A stretch of 64,000 nt of DNA from Parvularcula maris (GTDB lineage Bacteria > Pseudomonadota > Alphaproteobacteria > Caulobacterales > Parvularculaceae). Positions 55,860-64,000 of this stretch are shown one piece after another; the first letter of the stretch is position 1, and each line of letters starts with the position of its first letter. The notes under the pieces were generated by a model. The model saw only the letters and a list, made by a program, of their open reading frames with translations. It had not been told where the DNA came from and did no database searches. A program made the translations under genes and the position numbers. Location: positions 363,016 to 427,015 of the forward strand of contig NZ_JANIBC010000002.1 of the NCBI RefSeq assembly GCF_024505085.1, read 5' to 3'.

Positions 55860-56531
55860 ATGGCGCAGCAGCACGCAGCGAGGGCAGAGACCGGCGGTGA
55901 TATGGACGATGCCCTGCGCGAGCGCTTCGAATGGCTGCCCTACAGGCTCCTAGGCGGGGCGGCTCTTTTGGGCTGCGCTGCGGCCCTCATCGCCGACGTG
56001 GTGATGTGGTTTCTCGTGGAGGGCTACTCGCCGGCGGCGCAGACCATCAGCGAGCTTGGGGCGGGGCCTCACCAGGCCGTCCAGGACGGCGGGATCACGG
56101 CGTTCTCGATCGGCACGGCCCTCCTCGGGCTGGGGCTGACCCTGCGCGGGCGCGGCGGACGGACGGCCATGTCGGTCCGGGCGGCGGTGTTCCTCCTGGC
56201 CGTGGTGATCGCCGCCATCGCGCTCTATAACGAGTACGGCGACGGGGACACGGACGGGCTGGAGATCCACCGCTATCTTCTGGGGGCGCTCTACCTCCTC
56301 GTGCCCTTCATCCTTTTCTTCGGCCACCGCGCAGCCCCCATTAGGCATAAGAGCACCAAACAGGTCTGCCGCTACGCCGCCATCGGCTGGCTGGTGCTGG
56401 CGCCCCTCTTCTTCGTGGTCCCCGAGGGCTGGAACGGCGCCTATGAGCGGGCACTGGCTCTGGTGCTCGTGGGGGCGGTGGGCATCTCCGCCTGGCGCCT
56501 CTTCCGCAGCCCGGCGGAAGAGACCGACTAG
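55860..56531 (+). CDS. DUF998-family membrane protein
   Basis: A 223-residue protein with about six membrane segments. The family marker is the first-loop motif EGYSPAAQTISELGAG. LLGGAALLGCAAALIADVVM is the first segment and ALALVLVGAVGISAWRLF the last. Function unknown. It starts 57 bases after the Lrp-like gene and could be in the same unit. Confidence 0.82.
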   Translation: MAQQHAARAETGGDMDDALRERFEWLPYRLLGGAALLGCAAALIADVVMWFLVEGYSPAAQTISELGAGPHQAVQDGGITAFSIGTALLGLGLTLRGRGGRTAMSVRAAVFLLAVVIAAIALYNEYGDGDTDGLEIHRYLLGALYLLVPFILFFGHRAAPIRHKSTKQVCRYAAIGWLVLAPLFFVVPEGWNGAYERALALVLVGAVGISAWRLFRSPAEETD

Positions 56532-56786
56532 CCGCGAGGCTGTCCCCCGATTACGGGGCCGGGCAGAGCGGCTCTCTCGAAGCATCTCGAACGGTTCGCT
56601 TCATCAACAGGCAGGAATTGTTCTGCCCGTTTTACGGCCTAATTTGAGACAACAGCGCTACAGACCGCGCCATTACTGGTTTTCATCGGCCCCAACTTTT
56701 TTATAGTTAAGTCATATTAGCTATCTCTTTTAGTACGTTTTTATAAAAGTCCGACGCAGATTGCCCTCAGAACGAACGAGGGCGAT
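56532..56786 (+). promoter_or_regulatory. AT-rich leader upstream of the GD-PF subtilase
   Basis: The segment 56690-56755 is strikingly AT-rich for this genome, with TTTTTTATAGTTAAG, TCATATTAGC and TTTTTATAAAAG. It is a good candidate for the promoter of the subtilase-kinase operon. No precise -35/-10 pair or binding site can be named. Confidence 0.5.
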
Positions 56787-59753
56787 ATGGCCATGCTACG
56801 CAAGACACTGATGATGACCGCGGCGAGCACCGTGCTGACGACGGGGGTCTCGTCTGCTCAAACGAGCAGCGGTGAGGAAGCCGTAGCTTTCAAACCCATG
56901 TTCGGGGACATCGTGGCTTTCCAGGGCGATATCCTTCCCTTCACCCGCATGACCAACTCGCTGACGGGGGACATCACTCCTTTTGCTGGCGACTTGGTTC
57001 CCTTTGCTGGAGATCTGGTCCCCTTCACGGGCGATCTCATCCCCTTCGCCGGCGACTTCCAGCCCTTTCACGGCGACTTCACCCCGTTCTACGGCGACAT
57101 CAGCCCCTTCTGGGGGGACATCACCCCGTTCTGGGGCGACATCATGCCCTTCCGCGGCGACACTTCGCTGAGCGGCGACATCGTTCCCTTCTGGGGCGAC
57201 CTCATCCCCTTCGCCGACGGCGACGTGGTCGAGGGCGGCCTCGGCAACTACTGGGCCGAGATCGGCCCGATGTGGGGCGACATCTACGCTTTCTGGGGCG
57301 ACACCGCCGAGGCCTCCTCGCCCGACTGGGAGAACGTCCGCGACGAGTTTGCGGGCCTCGTCTCCTTTAGCGCCGAGCGCTGGGGCACCGCCGTCGCTCA
57401 AGAGACCGGCAAGGACTTCTACCAGGGCTTCGCCAACGAGCTTCTCAGCGCCTTCGGCCTGGACCTCGACGACCCCGCCTCCTTCGCAGAGATGGACGCC
57501 GCCAGCCGCTCGGCCTTCTTCATGGCCTGGTATGACGGCCTCATGGCCTTCAGCGGGATCGACCAGATCGACCACTGGATGCCGCAGATAGGTTGGAGCC
57601 CGCTTCTGACCCAGGAGCAGGGCGCCGGGCGCGACGCCCGCGTCGGTCTGATCGACGCCTCGATCAGCCTGCAGGAGGACACGTTCGAGTACCTCGTCCA
57701 TGCCGGCGGGTACGAGGTCGAGACTACCGGTCACGGCGCCGCCGTCGCCAGCCTGATCGCCGCCCGCCACGATGGTCAGGGCACGATGGGCATCGCGCCG
57801 AACGCCACCGTCTACGCCTACAACCCCTTCGATGCGACGGGTACGGCAGACACGCCGGACATCGCCGATGCTGTCAGCACGCTCGCCGGTATGGGTGTCA
57901 GCGTCATCAACATGTCGCTCGGCGTTCCGGGTGCCACCTTCCACCAGGATCTGGCGGACGTGATGACCGATCCGGGCCTTCGCGCCTTTGCCAATGACGT
58001 TCTGGTGGTCACCGCCGCCGGTAACGAAGGCGCCGTGCAGACCACGGATGTTGTCTGGGGCCAGGGCGGTCTTCTGACCAGCAACCTGATCCTCGTCGGC
58101 TCGGTAGATGTCACCGGCCAGATCTCCAGCTTCTCCAACCGTCCGGGCGAGGCCTGCTTCGTCTCCGCAAGCGGCAACTGCGCCGAGGGCGACCGCCTGA
58201 TGGACCGCTTCCTGGTCGCTCCCGGCGAACTTCTTCTGGTGGCGGACAATCAGGGCGGCACCATGCGGGCCAGCGGCACGTCGTTTGCCGCGCCGCTCGT
58301 CACCGGCGCCATCTCGCTTCTCCACGACCGCTGGCCCTGGCTGCAGCAGCACCCCGAGGAGACGGCGGAGATCATTTTCGCCACCGCCCAGGACCTCGGC
58401 GAAGAAGGCGTCGACGCGGTCTACGGCCACGGTCTTCTCGATGTGGAGGCGTCCCAGTCGCCCATCGACTTCGCCGACCTCACCGTCTACGCAGGCAACA
58501 GTAACATCGCCTACCGCACCAGCATGGGCCGTGTGAAGGATGCCGTCCTCGATCCGGGTACGCTCGATCTTCTCGACAACGGCGGCTACTACCTCATCGC
58601 CTTCGAGAATGTCGGCGATACGAGCCGGGACTTCCGCGTACCGCTGAGCCAGATGCTGCACGGGGTGAACACCTCCCTGTTCGGCCGTGTCGAGACCTTC
58701 CAGCGCCACGTCGCCCGCAGGCTGATGGACTGGGCGCACACGACGAGCGCTGCGGGCTTCGCGCCGCAGACCCTGGCTGCCACCCGCGAGTGGAGCCTCA
58801 GCTTCACCCCCACCGGCACGGGTCAGGGCGAAGGCTTCATCCGCTTCCATTCGGAAGAAGACGGCCTGACCATGGTCGGCGGCCTCGGCACCGGGCTTCA
58901 CAATCTCAGCCAGGTCGAGGGCTTCACCGCCCCCGACGCCTTCGATCCGCGCCGCGGCGGCGCCAACCCGATGCTGGGTCTTGCCGCAGGCGGCAGCTTC
59001 GCTGCCGTCGCCAAGGAGCTGACGGGCAGCCTCAGCCTGACGGTCGGCTACGCAGGCACGCCGTTGGAGCAGGTGCAGCAGGACCTCTTCACCGGCGCGC
59101 CGATGAACGGTGAGCGGACCTTCGCGGTACAGAACAACGTCGCGGCCCACACCGAGCTCTCCTACGCTCCCAGCGAGCGCATGACCCTCGGTTTCGGCGT
59201 CACCGCGCTCAACGAAGGCGACAGCGTCCTCGGTGCCCAGGGCGGCGGCGCGCTCGCCGTCGGCGAGAGCACGAGCAGCGTCGGTCTGACCCTTTCGGGG
59301 CGCCTTGGCCTGACCGAGCGTCTCGGCCTCTCCGCCACGGCCACCGGCATGCGCGCGCTGGCCACCGACACGAACCAGGCGGGTCTGGGCGTCGCAGGCG
59401 GCGGCATCCTCGCCAGCTCCTTCCGCGTCGAGGCCAACATGACCTCGCTCCTCAAGGAAGGCGACCGCGTCACCCTCGCGGCCATCCAGCCCCTCAATGT
59501 CGAGGCCGGTGCGCTGAGCTTCAACCAGGCCCAGGTCACCGACCGCGAGACCGGCGAGCTCGGCATGGCGTCGAACGAGTGGGGCCTGTCCGGCGGACCG
59601 CGCCACCTCGCCTTCGAGAGCGCCTACGCCGCCTCGTTCAGGGACGACCGGATGCAGCTCTCCGCCTTCACCCGCTACGACCTTAACGATGTGGACATGA
59701 CAGGCAGGCACAATGCTCTGTCAGTGGGTGCGCGCCTGGCGTTCACCTACTGA
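56787..59753 (+). CDS. Secreted subtilisin-like (S8) autotransporter-type protease with GD-x-x-PF heptad repeats
   Basis: A 988-residue protein. A signal peptide (about 1-24) is followed by about fourteen repeats of the form (x)GD(I/L/F)xPF with strict seven-residue spacing from about G61 to G124 and looser copies at 40-55, 130-145 and 164-172. A subtilase domain (about 280-565) has D290 (VGLIDASIS), H316 (TTGHGAAVAS), N413 (AAGNEGA) and S499 (ASGTSFAAPLV). The last about 300 residues are glycine-rich amphipathic beta strands ending VGARLAFTY, as in outer-membrane barrels. The repeat block is unusual; I know of no assigned function. The kinase gene follows after 30 bases, so the two likely form an operon. 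Confidence 0.85.
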   Translation: MAMLRKTLMMTAASTVLTTGVSSAQTSSGEEAVAFKPMFGDIVAFQGDILPFTRMTNSLTGDITPFAGDLVPFAGDLVPFTGDLIPFAGDFQPFHGDFTPFYGDISPFWGDITPFWGDIMPFRGDTSLSGDIVPFWGDLIPFADGDVVEGGLGNYWAEIGPMWGDIYAFWGDTAEASSPDWENVRDEFAGLVSFSAERWGTAVAQETGKDFYQGFANELLSAFGLDLDDPASFAEMDAASRSAFFMAWYDGLMAFSGIDQIDHWMPQIGWSPLLTQEQGAGRDARVGLIDASISLQEDTFEYLVHAGGYEVETTGHGAAVASLIAARHDGQGTMGIAPNATVYAYNPFDATGTADTPDIADAVSTLAGMGVSVINMSLGVPGATFHQDLADVMTDPGLRAFANDVLVVTAAGNEGAVQTTDVVWGQGGLLTSNLILVGSVDVTGQISSFSNRPGEACFVSASGNCAEGDRLMDRFLVAPGELLLVADNQGGTMRASGTSFAAPLVTGAISLLHDRWPWLQQHPEETAEIIFATAQDLGEEGVDAVYGHGLLDVEASQSPIDFADLTVYAGNSNIAYRTSMGRVKDAVLDPGTLDLLDNGGYYLIAFENVGDTSRDFRVPLSQMLHGVNTSLFGRVETFQRHVARRLMDWAHTTSAAGFAPQTLAATREWSLSFTPTGTGQGEGFIRFHSEEDGLTMVGGLGTGLHNLSQVEGFTAPDAFDPRRGGANPMLGLAAGGSFAAVAKELTGSLSLTVGYAGTPLEQVQQDLFTGAPMNGERTFAVQNNVAAHTELSYAPSERMTLGFGVTALNEGDSVLGAQGGGALAVGESTSSVGLTLSGRLGLTERLGLSATATGMRALATDTNQAGLGVAGGGILASSFRVEANMTSLLKEGDRVTLAAIQPLNVEAGALSFNQAQVTDRETGELGMASNEWGLSGGPRHLAFESAYAASFRDDRMQLSAFTRYDLNDVDMTGRHNALSVGARLAFTY

Positions 59754-59783
59754 GCCTTGGGGAAGGGGCTGAAGGGGAACGCA

Positions 59784-62700
59784 GTGCACAAGCCGCGGCT
59801 TTCATCGCGAAACGGGGGCAGGCCATGGCGGTCTGCCTTCGGCCTGATCGCCCTTGGCATCTGCGCCGCCATCCAGCAGCCCGCCTGGGGCGCTGGGGAC
59901 AGCGCTAAGCCCGAAGCGGTAGAGGCGGCTGAGCCCGAAAACCCGTCGAGCCTTACCGGCAGCGGCGATCAGGGCGGCGGCAGCGCGCCGGAGCCGCAGG
60001 ACTATAAGGGCTTCGTCGAGCGGGCCAAAAGCGCCATGATGACCGCGCCCGAGGAGGCCTTCCAGGCCGCGGAGAAGAGCTACGCCCTCGCCGCTGCCGG
60101 GGCATCCGACCAGACCGAAGCCATGGCGACCTCCCTCTGGCTCAAGGCCGAAGCGGGTCTTCGCACCGGAAGGGGGGACGAGGCCGCCGAGGCTGCGCGC
60201 CTTGGCCTATCGCTCATAGAGGACCGCCCGGACCTCGCCCTTCTTGCCGCCGACCTCACCCTCGCCAGGGGCCGGATCGCCGGGCAGGACGGCGATATCG
60301 AGCTCGCCGTGCGCAGCTACCACGAGGCGTACGATCTCTATGTGACGCTGGGGAATGCCAGGAAGGAGAGCCTCACCCTTCAGTCCCTCGGCTCCGTCCA
60401 CCGCGATGCGGAGAGCTACGAGAAGGCGCTGGACTTCTTCAACCGTGCCAAGATGGTCTATGACGGCGACGACATCGTCCGCCTCTCCATCACCAACAAT
60501 GTCGGCAACATCCTCCGCGATACGGGGAAGTATGACGAGGCCATGGAGCGCTTCGACGAGGCCGTCGAGATCGCGACGGAGATGGGAAGCGACGTCCTCG
60601 TGGCAAGGGTTCTGACCAATGTCGCGCAGCTCGAACTGGAGCGCGGACGGCTGGATGCCATGGAGGAGGTCATCGAGCGCGCCGGCGCCCTCCTGCAGAC
60701 CGAAGAAGGCGCGCGCTGGCTGCGCTTCGTTCACGGGGCGGAGGCCGAACTCGCCCTTGCCAAGGGCGATACGGTGAGGGCGCTCAGCGCTCTCAAGCTC
60801 GGCTTCGAAGGCATCGACCCGACCACGACCACTATGGCCTTCCGCGAGATGCACCAAACGGCGGCCAACGCCTACGACCGCGCGGGTCTCTACCGGCTGG
60901 CCTTCGTTCACCTGACCCAGTTCAAGCGCCTTTCCGACGAGGCCAAGTCCCTCTCCACTTCGGCCAACCTCGCCCTTCTGGGTGCGGAGTTCCAGTTTGC
61001 CGAGCAGAAGCTCAACATCACTCGCCTGGAGAACCAGTCCCGCGTGACCATGGCCGAGCTCGACGCGGCCGAGGCCAAGCAGCGCTCCTTGCGCGCGATC
61101 ATCGTCAGCGGCGGACTGGTCCTCATGGTGGCGGGCGCCATGGGCTTCCTGACCATCCGCAACCAAGAGAAGATCAAGCGCATCAACGGCGATCTGTCCG
61201 AGACCGTCTCGAAGCTGAGCGAGGAGATCGGCGCCCGCGAGCAGGTCGAGAAGGACCTGATCGTGGCGCGCGACAAGGCCGAGGACGCCGACCGGATGAA
61301 GTCGGTCTTCCTCGCTACGATGAGCCATGAGCTCAGAACACCGATGAACGGCATTCTGGGCTTCACCGAGGTCCTCCTGTCCGGCGATCTGACCGAGGAG
61401 CAGCGCGAGCAGATCGAGATCATCGACCAGTCCTCCGGCTCGCTCCTGACGCTGATCAACGACATCCTCGATATCAGCCAGCTCGAGGCGGGCAAGTTCA
61501 AGCTGCGCGAGATGGATTTTGACCTCCGGGTCACCGCCTTCAACGCCGTCAAGCTGCTGCGAGCCAGGGCGCTCGAGAAGCACCTCTCCCTCATCGTCGA
61601 TGTGGAGGAGGACGTGCCCGCCCAGGTGCATGGCGACGAGGACCGGCTGCGCCAGATCATCCTCAACCTCGTCGGCAACGCGGTGAAGTTCACCGAGCAG
61701 GGCTGCGTCGTCCTCAGGGTGATGCGCGGCGATGCGCCCGGCGAGATACGCTTCGAGGTCCATGACAGCGGCATCGGCATCCCCCAGGACAAGATCGCGA
61801 CCCTCTTCGACCGCTTCTCCCAGGTGGACGGCAGCCATACCCGCAAGCATGCGGGATCGGGCCTCGGCCTCGCCATCTCCAAGGAGCTCAGCCACGCCAT
61901 GGGCGGCACCATCGCCTGCAGCTCCGAGCCGGGCGTGGGCAGCGTCTTCTCCTTCACGGCCCGGCTCATCCCCGAGGGTGCAGCGGCGAGCGAGCCGATC
62001 AAGCAGCGCTATGCGGGCCGCCAGGTCGCGCTTCTCGATCCCCTTCCCCTGCGCCGCGAGGCGATCGCCCGCATCGCCGCACGCAGCGGCGCCGAAGTGC
62101 TCCGCCTGCCCAAGCCCGCCGAGGTGGCGGGGGCGGATCTGGTGCTCGTAGGAGGCGACGGGACGAGCTGCGCCGCCAAGGACGCGGCGGTGGTTCGCCA
62201 GTCGGGAGCGGAGCCTGCCAAGGTGCTCGGCTACGGCCTGCAGGACAAGGCCGCCTCGGGCTCGATCGGCTCTATCCTCGACCCCATCATCACCAATCCG
62301 AGCCTCGGCAAGGCCATGAACGCTGTCCTCCTGGGTGAAGGAGAGGAACACAAAGAGCGTAAGACGGTCTCGGCCATGCGCTCGGGCAGCGCCAAGGCGA
62401 TGACCGAGGACCTGACCGGGCGCAAGGTGCTGATCGTGGACGACGTGGCCGCGAACAGGAAGCTGGTGGAGTGCATCCTCAAGCAGTTCGGGGTGGCTTG
62501 CGTTCTGGTCGAGAACGGCCAGGAGGCTGTGGAGGCCGCGCAGCACGAGAGCTTCGGGATCATCCTCATGGACGTCTTCATGCCCGTCATGGGCGGGCTG
62601 GAGGCGGCCCGCACCATCAAGCGCGGCGGCGGGCTGAACGCCAGCACGCCCATCTTCGCCCTCACCGCCTCCCCCTCGGCGAGCGAGCGGCAGGAGGCTC

Positions 62701-62822
62701 TCGACGCAGGCATGAACGGCGTCCTCACCAAGCCCATCGACGTCGCCAAGCTGCGCAAGGTGGTGGTGGATACGCTGACCGGGCGGCTCGACCCCGGCGC
62801 CCATCTGGCGGAAGAGGCCTAG
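59784..62822 (+). CDS. TPR-containing hybrid sensor histidine kinase
   Basis: A 1012-residue protein starting at GTG 59784, which has AAGGGGA upstream and gives a proper signal peptide. TTG 59757 is in frame but would lengthen the N-terminus without a ribosome binding site. A periplasmic TPR region (about 50-400) with repeats such as LQSLGSVHRDAESYEKALDF precedes a membrane segment (about 438-458), a coiled coil, HisKA with phospho-acceptor H515 (MSHELRTPMNG), the ATPase boxes LRQIILNLVGNAVKF and GSGLGLAISKEL, a degenerate receiver (about 745-850) and a C-terminal receiver with D930 (ILMDVFMPVMGG). The stop is close to lysS. Output is unknown as no separate regulator is adjacent. Confidence 0.92.
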   Translation: MHKPRLSSRNGGRPWRSAFGLIALGICAAIQQPAWGAGDSAKPEAVEAAEPENPSSLTGSGDQGGGSAPEPQDYKGFVERAKSAMMTAPEEAFQAAEKSYALAAAGASDQTEAMATSLWLKAEAGLRTGRGDEAAEAARLGLSLIEDRPDLALLAADLTLARGRIAGQDGDIELAVRSYHEAYDLYVTLGNARKESLTLQSLGSVHRDAESYEKALDFFNRAKMVYDGDDIVRLSITNNVGNILRDTGKYDEAMERFDEAVEIATEMGSDVLVARVLTNVAQLELERGRLDAMEEVIERAGALLQTEEGARWLRFVHGAEAELALAKGDTVRALSALKLGFEGIDPTTTTMAFREMHQTAANAYDRAGLYRLAFVHLTQFKRLSDEAKSLSTSANLALLGAEFQFAEQKLNITRLENQSRVTMAELDAAEAKQRSLRAIIVSGGLVLMVAGAMGFLTIRNQEKIKRINGDLSETVSKLSEEIGAREQVEKDLIVARDKAEDADRMKSVFLATMSHELRTPMNGILGFTEVLLSGDLTEEQREQIEIIDQSSGSLLTLINDILDISQLEAGKFKLREMDFDLRVTAFNAVKLLRARALEKHLSLIVDVEEDVPAQVHGDEDRLRQIILNLVGNAVKFTEQGCVVLRVMRGDAPGEIRFEVHDSGIGIPQDKIATLFDRFSQVDGSHTRKHAGSGLGLAISKELSHAMGGTIACSSEPGVGSVFSFTARLIPEGAAASEPIKQRYAGRQVALLDPLPLRREAIARIAARSGAEVLRLPKPAEVAGADLVLVGGDGTSCAAKDAAVVRQSGAEPAKVLGYGLQDKAASGSIGSILDPIITNPSLGKAMNAVLLGEGEEHKERKTVSAMRSGSAKAMTEDLTGRKVLIVDDVAANRKLVECILKQFGVACVLVENGQEAVEAAQHESFGIILMDVFMPVMGGLEAARTIKRGGGLNASTPIFALTASPSASERQEALDAGMNGVLTKPIDVAKLRKVVVDTLTGRLDPGAHLAEEA

Positions 62823-62874
62823 GGGCCGGACCCCGGACTATCCCCGCCGTGCAAACCCGCTATATGCGCGGGTT

Positions 62875-64000
62875 ATGAGCAACCACATCCTTCCGCCCGA
62901 CATCCTGGAGAACGCGAAAGCCTGGCCTATCCAAGAGGCCAAGGCCCTGAAGAAGCGCCTGGACAAGACGGCCAAGAAGGACGGCCTCGTCACCTTCGAG
63001 ACCGGCTACGGCCCCTCCGGCCCGCCCCATATCGGCACCTTCGGCGAGGTGGCGCGGACCTCCTTCGTGCGCCATGCCTTCAGTGCGCTTTACCCGGATT
63101 ATGAGACGCGGATCCTCTCGGTCTCGGACGATATGGATGGTATGCGGAAGCTTCCTCCTGTTCCAGGTGCTGACGCGCTCGAGCCCTATCTGCAGCAGCC
63201 CCTTTCCCGCGTGCCCGATCCGGCAGGCGAGGCTGAGAGCTTTGCCGGGGCCAACAACGCAAAGTTGCAGGCCTTTCTCGACCGCTTCGGCTTCGATTAC
63301 GAGTTCATCTCAGCGAGCGATGCTTACAATTCAGGCCGCAAGGACGGCGCGCTGATCCGTATGCTGGAAGTCTATGACGAGGTCATGGACATCATCCTAC
63401 CGACCTTGGGTGAGGAGCGGCGGGCGACGTATTCTCCGATCCTGCCCATCAGTCCGGATAGCGGGCGGGTTCTTTACGTTCCGCTCCTCGAACGAGACGC
63501 GGCTTCGGGCACGATCGTCTATGAGGACGAGGACGGCACGCGCCGCGAGCAGAAGGTCACTAGAGGACAGGCGAAGCTTCAGTGGAAAGCCGACTGGGCC
63601 GGGCACTGGTATGCTTTCGATACGGATTATGAGATGTCCGGCGAGGACCTGACCGAGAGCGTGCGGCTGTCCCGCCGGATCATCCAAGCCATGGGTAAGG
63701 AGCCGCCCGTGGGCTTCAACTACCAGCTCTTCCTGGACGAAGAGGGCAAGAAGATCTCCAAGACCAAGGGCAACGGCCTGACGATCGAGGAGTGGCTACG
63801 CTATGCCTCGCCCGCGAGCCTGCAGCTCTTCAACTTCTCAGCGCCGAAGAAGGCCAAGAAGCTCTATTTCGACATCATCCCGAAGACGGCGGACGAGTAC
63901 TGGTCCCATGTGGAGAAGTTCGCGGACCAGGAAGATGCGAAGCGTGCGGACAACCCAGCCTTCTTCATCCACCAGGGCGATGTCCCTTCCGTCACCCCGC
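62875..64000 (+). CDS. lysS: Class I lysyl-tRNA synthetase, 3' truncated by the window
   Basis: The frame is open from ATG 62875 (MSNHILPPDILENAKAWP) to the end of the window, about 375 codons. The class I HIGH-like motif is PPHIGTFGEV and the KMSKS-like motif KKISKTKGNG, with DGMRKLPPVP and LIRMLEVYDEVMDIILP typical of archaeal and alphaproteobacterial LysRS1. It charges tRNA-Lys with a class I fold unrelated to the common class II enzyme. The remainder (alpha-helix cage) is beyond the window. Confidence 0.95.
   Translation, partial: MSNHILPPDILENAKAWPIQEAKALKKRLDKTAKKDGLVTFETGYGPSGPPHIGTFGEVARTSFVRHAFSALYPDYETRILSVSDDMDGMRKLPPVPGADALEPYLQQPLSRVPDPAGEAESFAGANNAKLQAFLDRFGFDYEFISASDAYNSGRKDGALIRMLEVYDEVMDIILPTLGEERRATYSPILPISPDSGRVLYVPLLERDAASGTIVYEDEDGTRREQKVTRGQAKLQWKADWAGHWYAFDTDYEMSGEDLTESVRLSRRIIQAMGKEPPVGFNYQLFLDEEGKKISKTKGNGLTIEEWLRYASPASLQLFNFSAPKKAKKLYFDIIPKTADEYWSHVEKFADQEDAKRADNPAFFIHQGDVPSVTP

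Noticed and set aside
56905-57310. CRISPR or DNA tandem repeat
   Set aside because: The repeat is in the protein. DNA copies differ at third positions and there are no spacers.
56796-59711. A 971-codon open frame antisense to the subtilase
   Set aside because: It lacks any protein-like pattern and exists because the sense gene is GC-rich in third positions. The sense frame has a signal peptide and a catalytic triad.
60207-62804. An 865-codon open frame antisense to the histidine kinase
   Set aside because: Low-complexity shadow of the kinase. All conserved motifs are on the plus strand.

Overview
The window is GC-rich (third codon positions almost always G or C) and looks like the chromosome of an alphaproteobacterium, probably marine or aquatic and near the Parvularculales/Hyphomonadaceae/Caulobacterales. 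That placement is inference. It rests on the minus-strand order mutM-rpsT-dnaA-dnaN-recF-gyrB, a class I lysyl-tRNA synthetase, a Coq4 ubiquinone protein, a fused cysNC, a tkt-gap-pgk-fba cluster ending in a class I aldolase, and an exosortase fused to EpsI. No rRNA, tRNA, CRISPR array or transposase was recognised.

Layout. 1-1265 is the end of cysNC. 1410-5626 holds a SnoaL-like protein, an ATP-dependent DNA ligase, an HtrA/Deg protease and a VapBC-type toxin-antitoxin pair. 5681-10020 is a riboflavin operon behind an FMN riboswitch (ribD-ribE-ORF94-ribB-tfoX-like-ribH-folE), with almost every stop overlapping the next start. It converges on ruvC-ruvA-ruvB-ybgC (10147-12684). 12801-14964 has thiE, coq4 and a PH-domain membrane protein. 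15189-18242 is a fused nuclease/adenine methylase interrupted by an in-frame amber codon. 18415-23783 is a central carbon operon (tkt-gap-pgk-fba). nuoF and nuoG lie at 23965-29456 but are separated by an exosortase gene on the opposite strand. 29612-33690 carries a TraB/GumN lipoprotein, a small membrane protein, a crotonase, a CitE-like lyase and a YghU-type glutathione protein.

33839-41962 is the replication block gyrB, recF, dnaN, dnaA, rpsT and mutM, all on the minus strand. 42006-43809 holds an unknown protein and a FAD monooxygenase. 43810-44775 is a noncoding stretch dense in repeats that ends at groEL. groES-groEL follow, with a degenerate CIRCE operator. 47159-56531 is accessory metabolism and envelope: an M23 lipoprotein, tadA, membrane proteins, an acyl-CoA dehydrogenase, an AhpD-like protein, a DUF5666 lipoprotein, a membrane-anchored AraC regulator with a sterol-desaturase-like hydroxylase, a stand-alone Lrp ligand domain and a DUF998 protein. 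56787-62822 is the most distinctive unit: a secreted subtilase with about fourteen seven-residue GD-x-x-PF repeats and a barrel-like C-terminus, followed at once by a TPR hybrid histidine kinase. The window ends inside lysS.

Four or five families of dispersed palindromic repeats occupy many intergenic gaps, mostly downstream of or between convergent genes. They probably act as REP/BIME-like elements. The groEL 3' end carries what looks like a recent 126-bp insertion or duplication.
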